64,000 nucleotides of DNA from positions 7,457,563 through 7,521,562 of the forward strand of contig JAJEKV010000014.1 in NCBI GenBank assembly GCA_021234155.1, written 5' to 3'. The DNA is from Isoetes taiwanensis. Taxonomy: Eukaryota > Streptophyta > Lycopodiopsida > Isoetales > Isoetaceae. Positions 59,773-64,000 of the stretch are shown here, one piece after another. The notes beneath the pieces are model-generated. The model ran no database searches and was not told the DNA's origin. It was given only the letters and a program-made list of their open reading frames with translations. A program made the translations under genes and the position numbers. Position 1 is the stretch's first letter; each line of letters starts with the position of its first letter.

Positions 59773-62700
59773 ATGGAGTCATCCTCCCAGCTTAGAAGAC
59801 GGCATTTACCACCTTCTGGGAATGAGGTAACCCAAGATGTTCATGCCACAGCACAAAAGTCAGTCAAGCCAAATAGTGGTATCATGTCGGCACTTCGTTG
59901 GACGGGCTTGTTGGGGTTTATTGCATCTGTGTTTTTTATTGGACATTTCATATCAGAAATTTTACCCCGGCCTCTGTCTGCATCTGAGGCTGGTAAGTTC
60001 CGCTTCTCTGAGCAAAGAGCCCTTGCTCATCTATCAACTCTAACTCAATTCGGTCCTCGACCTGTTGGATCCGATGGTCTAGACCATGCGATGGAGGTGT
60101 GTGTCTAAGTAAAATCCTTATGCATCCAAGAATTCAACCTTTTAAGCATGAATTCCACTGTGAAAAAAATTTACTCCTTTTTTTACAGTACATATTATAT
60201 GAGCTGAAGAAAGTTCAAATGGCAGCTGGTCCCAATGTCCTTGTAGAAATTGATTATTTCCATTCAAAACCTGGCTGTAATACATTAAAGAAAGGTTTAT
60301 TTTCTGGAAAATCACTTGCATATGCTAATTTAGACCACTTAGTGGTGAGAATAAGTGAAAAAGACTCTGAGGATGCAGAAGATAATGCGTTTCTTATATC
60401 CTCTCATGTGGATACAGTGTTGACATCGTAAGTTCACAGAATTTTGTCCCAATGGCTTCCTTATTATTTTGATCATTTTGATATGCTTTTTATAATATAC
60501 GCTAAGGAATTGTGCCACTATAGAGCAGGAGCTGGAGACTGTGGATCTTGCATTTCGGTTATGCTTGAGCTTGTCCGAGTTGTCTCTCATTCAACAAAAG
60601 GCTTCAAACACTCTATCATATTTTTATTTAATACAGGTGAGGAAGAAGGTCTTGATGGCGCCCACAGCTTCATTACACAGGTACATAAATAAAAAGCATT
60701 TTTTACAGATATCATTAATAATCGATTTTTTACTTCACCATATGATCCTGGAATTATCATGTTTTTTTTACCTGGAATTATCATGTTTTTTTACAGCATG
60801 CTTGGAACCAAAGCATATTTGGTTTTGTTGACTTGGAGGCTATGGGCATCAGTGGCAAGTCAAGCATTTTTCAGGTTCCTAATTCTACTCGTCTTATTCA
60901 CACATTGTTCTAGTTTGTTTATTTCATCCCGGTTAAACAGGCTGGGCCAAGAAAATGGCTGCTTGAAGTCTTCTCAAAAGTTGCTGCGCATCCATCAGGG
61001 CAAATTTTAGCACAGGCAAGTCCTGTGTTACCAGATCCCTCTGGAGGTTAAAGGACGTTCAGAAGAAAAGTTTTCTTTGCACTACAAAATTTAAATTGGC
61101 AGTTCTTTATCCTTCCTACGTCATAGAGTGGTTATTGTATGTGCAGGATGTTTTCCATTCAGGAATTATCAAGTCTGCTACTGATTTCCAAGTCTATATG
61201 GAGATTGCAGGCCTTTCTGGCCTTGATTTTGCTTATACTGACAATGGCCATGTGTATCATACTCGAGTGAGTATAAGCTTTAAAATGAAAAAATGATGGT
61301 GTTTTTTACCACTTTTATCACAGGCGTCGTTGTCTTATTCATAGAATGATAAGCTGAGCCTTCTCGAACCAGGATCCCTTCAACACCTTGGAGACAATAT
61401 ACTACCTTTTGTAAAAGAAGTTGCAAAATTATCTGACCTTGATACTACAAAGGCTGCTGACTGGAACAAGACAGAGATGGTGTACTTCGATATTTTGGTA
61501 TACAATATAAGCCTATAGCATTTGTATATATAATGGGAATCTCTAATGCCGTTGATTTGATTACAGGGATTGAAAATGGTAACTTACTCGAGAGAAATTG
61601 GAAAGTGGATCGACAACTCTATCATATTACAAGCATTAGTGCTTCTTGTCAGCTCACTTCTGTTGCAAGGCCGTAAACACTTCCTCCTCTTCCTTGTTGG
61701 CCTTCTGGGGGTGACCCTAAGTGGAATATTAGCCATCACTTTTGCAGTGGGTATGAGTGTTCTTGTAACATTTATAGGCAAGCAAAAAGTGCCATATTTG
61801 CCTTATCCATCATTGACATTAAGCCTATTTGGGTCACCCACATTATTTGGTGCTGTTCTTGGGCATTTCCTTGGGAGGAAATTAATGGTAAGATGTTTAC
61901 ATTCATCCAATATGAATTTTCAGCAAGCCTCAAAGATTATTGATGCAAACAAAGAGGAGGCTCTTGTTGAGAAAATATATTACAAGGCCACTTTTACCCA
62001 GTGGTTATTCATTCTGGCTCTTGCAACCTGGGTAGGAGCTGGTTCATCTTATATCGCATTATGCTGGCTGGTCTTTCCAGCAATTGCATGTAAGTTTTAT
62101 TACACTAGAGATCATTACATTATTTTCCCTCTTACATGATTGGTACTCATATGCATATAATATGATCAGATGGACTGCTAGAAACACGCCTTTTCATAAA
62201 GCAGTCATTTGGGGGCCTCCACGCACAAACCCTTGTTGTGGGCCTTGTCGTACCCATTCTAGTATGCGTCCCACCATTCATTCGGTTACCTGCAACACTT
62301 GTTGCTTCCTTGGTCCGCATTGACAGGTTAGCCTAACACTAAACAATTTCTATCCACCATGTGTCAATGAGTGTGCTAGACATAATTGCAATGTTTTGAC
62401 AGGAATCCAGGCGAATTTTCTGTGTACCTTGCAAATATGTTGACAGCCGTGGTTATATCAGCACTTTTGTATTTATCTGTTACATATCTTCTGCCTTACG
62501 TTCATAAAGCAGGTAACAGATAGCACCTTATCTACATCGATCCTTGCAGAGTACATGTAATGATCAGTTGGCTTAACAGGAGGTGCAAAATGGATAATGT
62601 TGGGAACTGCTCTCCTATCTGGAATTTCCCTATGTTTTATTGGTTTTGAGGTTTTTCCAGAATTTACTGGGGATGTGAGCAGAGTTTTAAATGTAAGAAT

Positions 62701-63499
62701 GTACAAATTTTGTGTCTTTCTAAATTGAACATGATACATGGATTGTTTTTACTTTAAAAACGTCAGGTGGTTCATGTTATTCAAACGGATTCCCCAGCAG
62801 AGTCATATATCCACATTTCTTCAGCAACTCCTGGCGATCTCGGCAGGGACTTCTTACAGAATGATAGCTTTTTGTGCACTCACAATGAGATTCTTGATCT
62901 GGTCACTTTTTCTGTCAAGCATGGGTGCAAAAAACATATTGAGATGAAGGATAGTTTGTGGGAGACTCGTCCATCTATGAAGGTTAATGATGATAAAATT
63001 TCGAATGAGCAGAGAATAACATCTGTGGTTTTGAAGGCAGAAGCTGCTAGGCGTTGGACACTTGCAATAAACAAAGGGAAAATCAGAGCTTTTAATTTGG
63101 ATATCATGTACAAGGACTTGGGTAAGTGTGAAAATATTACGTTATGTACTGCCACTTTAATAAGTTTTTTTTTTTTTGTGAATAGGCATCAGGGAACCGC
63201 TTGTGCCTCGAATGGATTGCGATGGATTAGGTGGATGGCATATGGTTCAGTTTGTATCTGGTAAGGATGGTCCTGATGAATTCATATTAGATCTTCTCTG
63301 GATTGAGGAGAAAGAAAGGGCAAAGATAACGGATACAAATCAAGCAGAGCCATTGCTGAAACTAAGAACAGATGTATCCCTGTTGACAACAGAGCTTCAA
63401 AAAGCATTAGACAACTTACCTAGCTGGTGTGTAGTATTTGCAAAGTCCACCAGCCCACTGTATCTGTCTTATTTGACAACTCTGAACTTGGGTGGGTGA
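59773..63499 (+). CDS. ERMP1: ERMP1-type endoplasmic reticulum M28 metallopeptidase, 14 exons
   Basis: Exons: 59,773-60,096; 60,189-60,427; 60,524-60,680; 60,797-60,874; 60,941-61,015; 61,147-61,266; 61,345-61,497; 61,567-61,887; 61,924-62,089; 62,170-62,326; 62,403-62,512; 62,580-62,692; 62,767-63,121; 63,186-63,499. Sum 2,682 nt, 893 residues, close to plant and animal ERMP1. All joins keep frame; intron 5 starts GC. A membrane anchor (LLGFIASVFFIGHFISEIL, about residues 36-54) precedes the M28 peptidase domain with zinc/catalytic residues H181-x-D183, D193, E227-E228, E254 and H329. From residue 390 on, several hydrophobic segments form the multi-pass membrane part, then a lumenal C-terminal domain (PSWCVVFAKSTSP). 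It is a zinc aminopeptidase-like enzyme of the ER membrane. Intact, single copy, outside the duplication. Confidence 0.94.
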
Positions 63500-64000
63500 A
63501 AATGTTCTTTTTGTACTAGGATGTACTAGCATTTTGTACTAGGATGTTACTTATATTGTGCCACCTAATCATCTGCTATGGCTTATTATAAAAGACTATG
63601 AACAATCATTCCTGTTATGATATCCTATGGGATGGCACAATATATTGTGCCATGAGCAGCAATATGTGTTCCAGTTTGAAGCAATGGTACTCAGCGTCAA
63701 TGCTTTTACCGTGAAAATATGTTGTATCCTCTTGATGATGCAAAGTATTATTTATTCTATGACATCCTTTCTTGGCTCGAGTTTTCTGAAGCTAAAGATT
63801 GTTTTTTGATCCTTCAAATATCTGTTGACCTTGTACGTCCAGCAAATGGAAGACCTGTTCTAGCAAACAAAATTGCACTATATCCTGACATGTTGTTTAG
63901 CCGAACTTGCATAGAAGCTGAACTATATTATGACAACTTCCAATTTATCTTAATCTCATTAATCTCATTACTACTAACACATGCAAATCTAGGTGGGAAC
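63500..64000. other. Downstream of the ERMP1-type gene
   Basis: Likely 3' UTR and intergenic DNA; no further gene is supported. A short WSDxx-like open piece near 63,700-63,830 is not convincing. Confidence 0.4.

Noticed and set aside
63627-63809. 60-codon open frame downstream of the peptidase gene
   Set aside because: No similarity or codon support; most likely chance in AT-rich 3' flank.

Overview
The window is nuclear DNA of a land plant. The evidence is GT-AG (and one GC-AG) introns, one intact 14-exon host gene for an ER-membrane M28 metallopeptidase of the ERMP1 type, Ty3/gypsy retroelements primed by initiator-methionine tRNA, and a TRIM element. The transposase family seen here (motifs DFxENY, SDGCA..QFK, HGKGEHDG) is one I know mainly from animal and non-seed-plant transposons. 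That makes a fern or other non-seed plant with a large, repeat-rich genome the best guess, but the species cannot be fixed from the sequence.

Layout. Almost everything from base 1 to 58,617 is one unit of about 29.9 kb present twice head to tail (copy 1: left of the window to 28,716; copy 2: 28,717-58,617). Each copy holds, from left to right: (a) an unrecognised minus-strand gene that runs off the left edge in copy 1 and reads across 28,792-31,057 in copy 2; (b) two Ty3/gypsy relatives in convergent orientation, forming a large imperfect palindrome (arms about 4.8-10.2 kb and 10.2-14.9 kb in copy 1); (c) on the right, minus-strand element, a 454-bp TRIM insertion with perfect 5-bp target duplication, and further upstream, between the tRNA primer site and the gag region, a long ORF that begins like histone H3 and ends with a histone H3 fold; (d) a 1.66-kb LTR; (e) decayed retroelement and LINE endonuclease remnants; (f) a 7.1-kb DNA transposon with terminal inverted repeats of about 31 bp and a 4-bp TACA target duplication, carrying a RING-finger gene on the plus strand and a transposase-like gene on the minus strand. 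Unique DNA from 58,618 holds the ERMP1-type gene (59,773-63,499).

Sequence quality. The two 29.9-kb copies differ mostly at CAG and CTG trinucleotides, in patches that alternate between copies: where one copy has a broken reading frame the other often has the correct CAG/CTG. This looks like residual long-read basecalling error at methylated CHG sites, not divergence. The duplication itself may therefore be real or an assembly redundancy, and many frameshifts in the second copy of the retroelements and the first copy of the DNA transposon are probably not biological.

The two most interesting items are the histone-H3-like ORF that appears to sit inside an LTR retrotransposon, and the two-gene DNA transposon whose ends, target duplication and transposase motifs can all be read directly.
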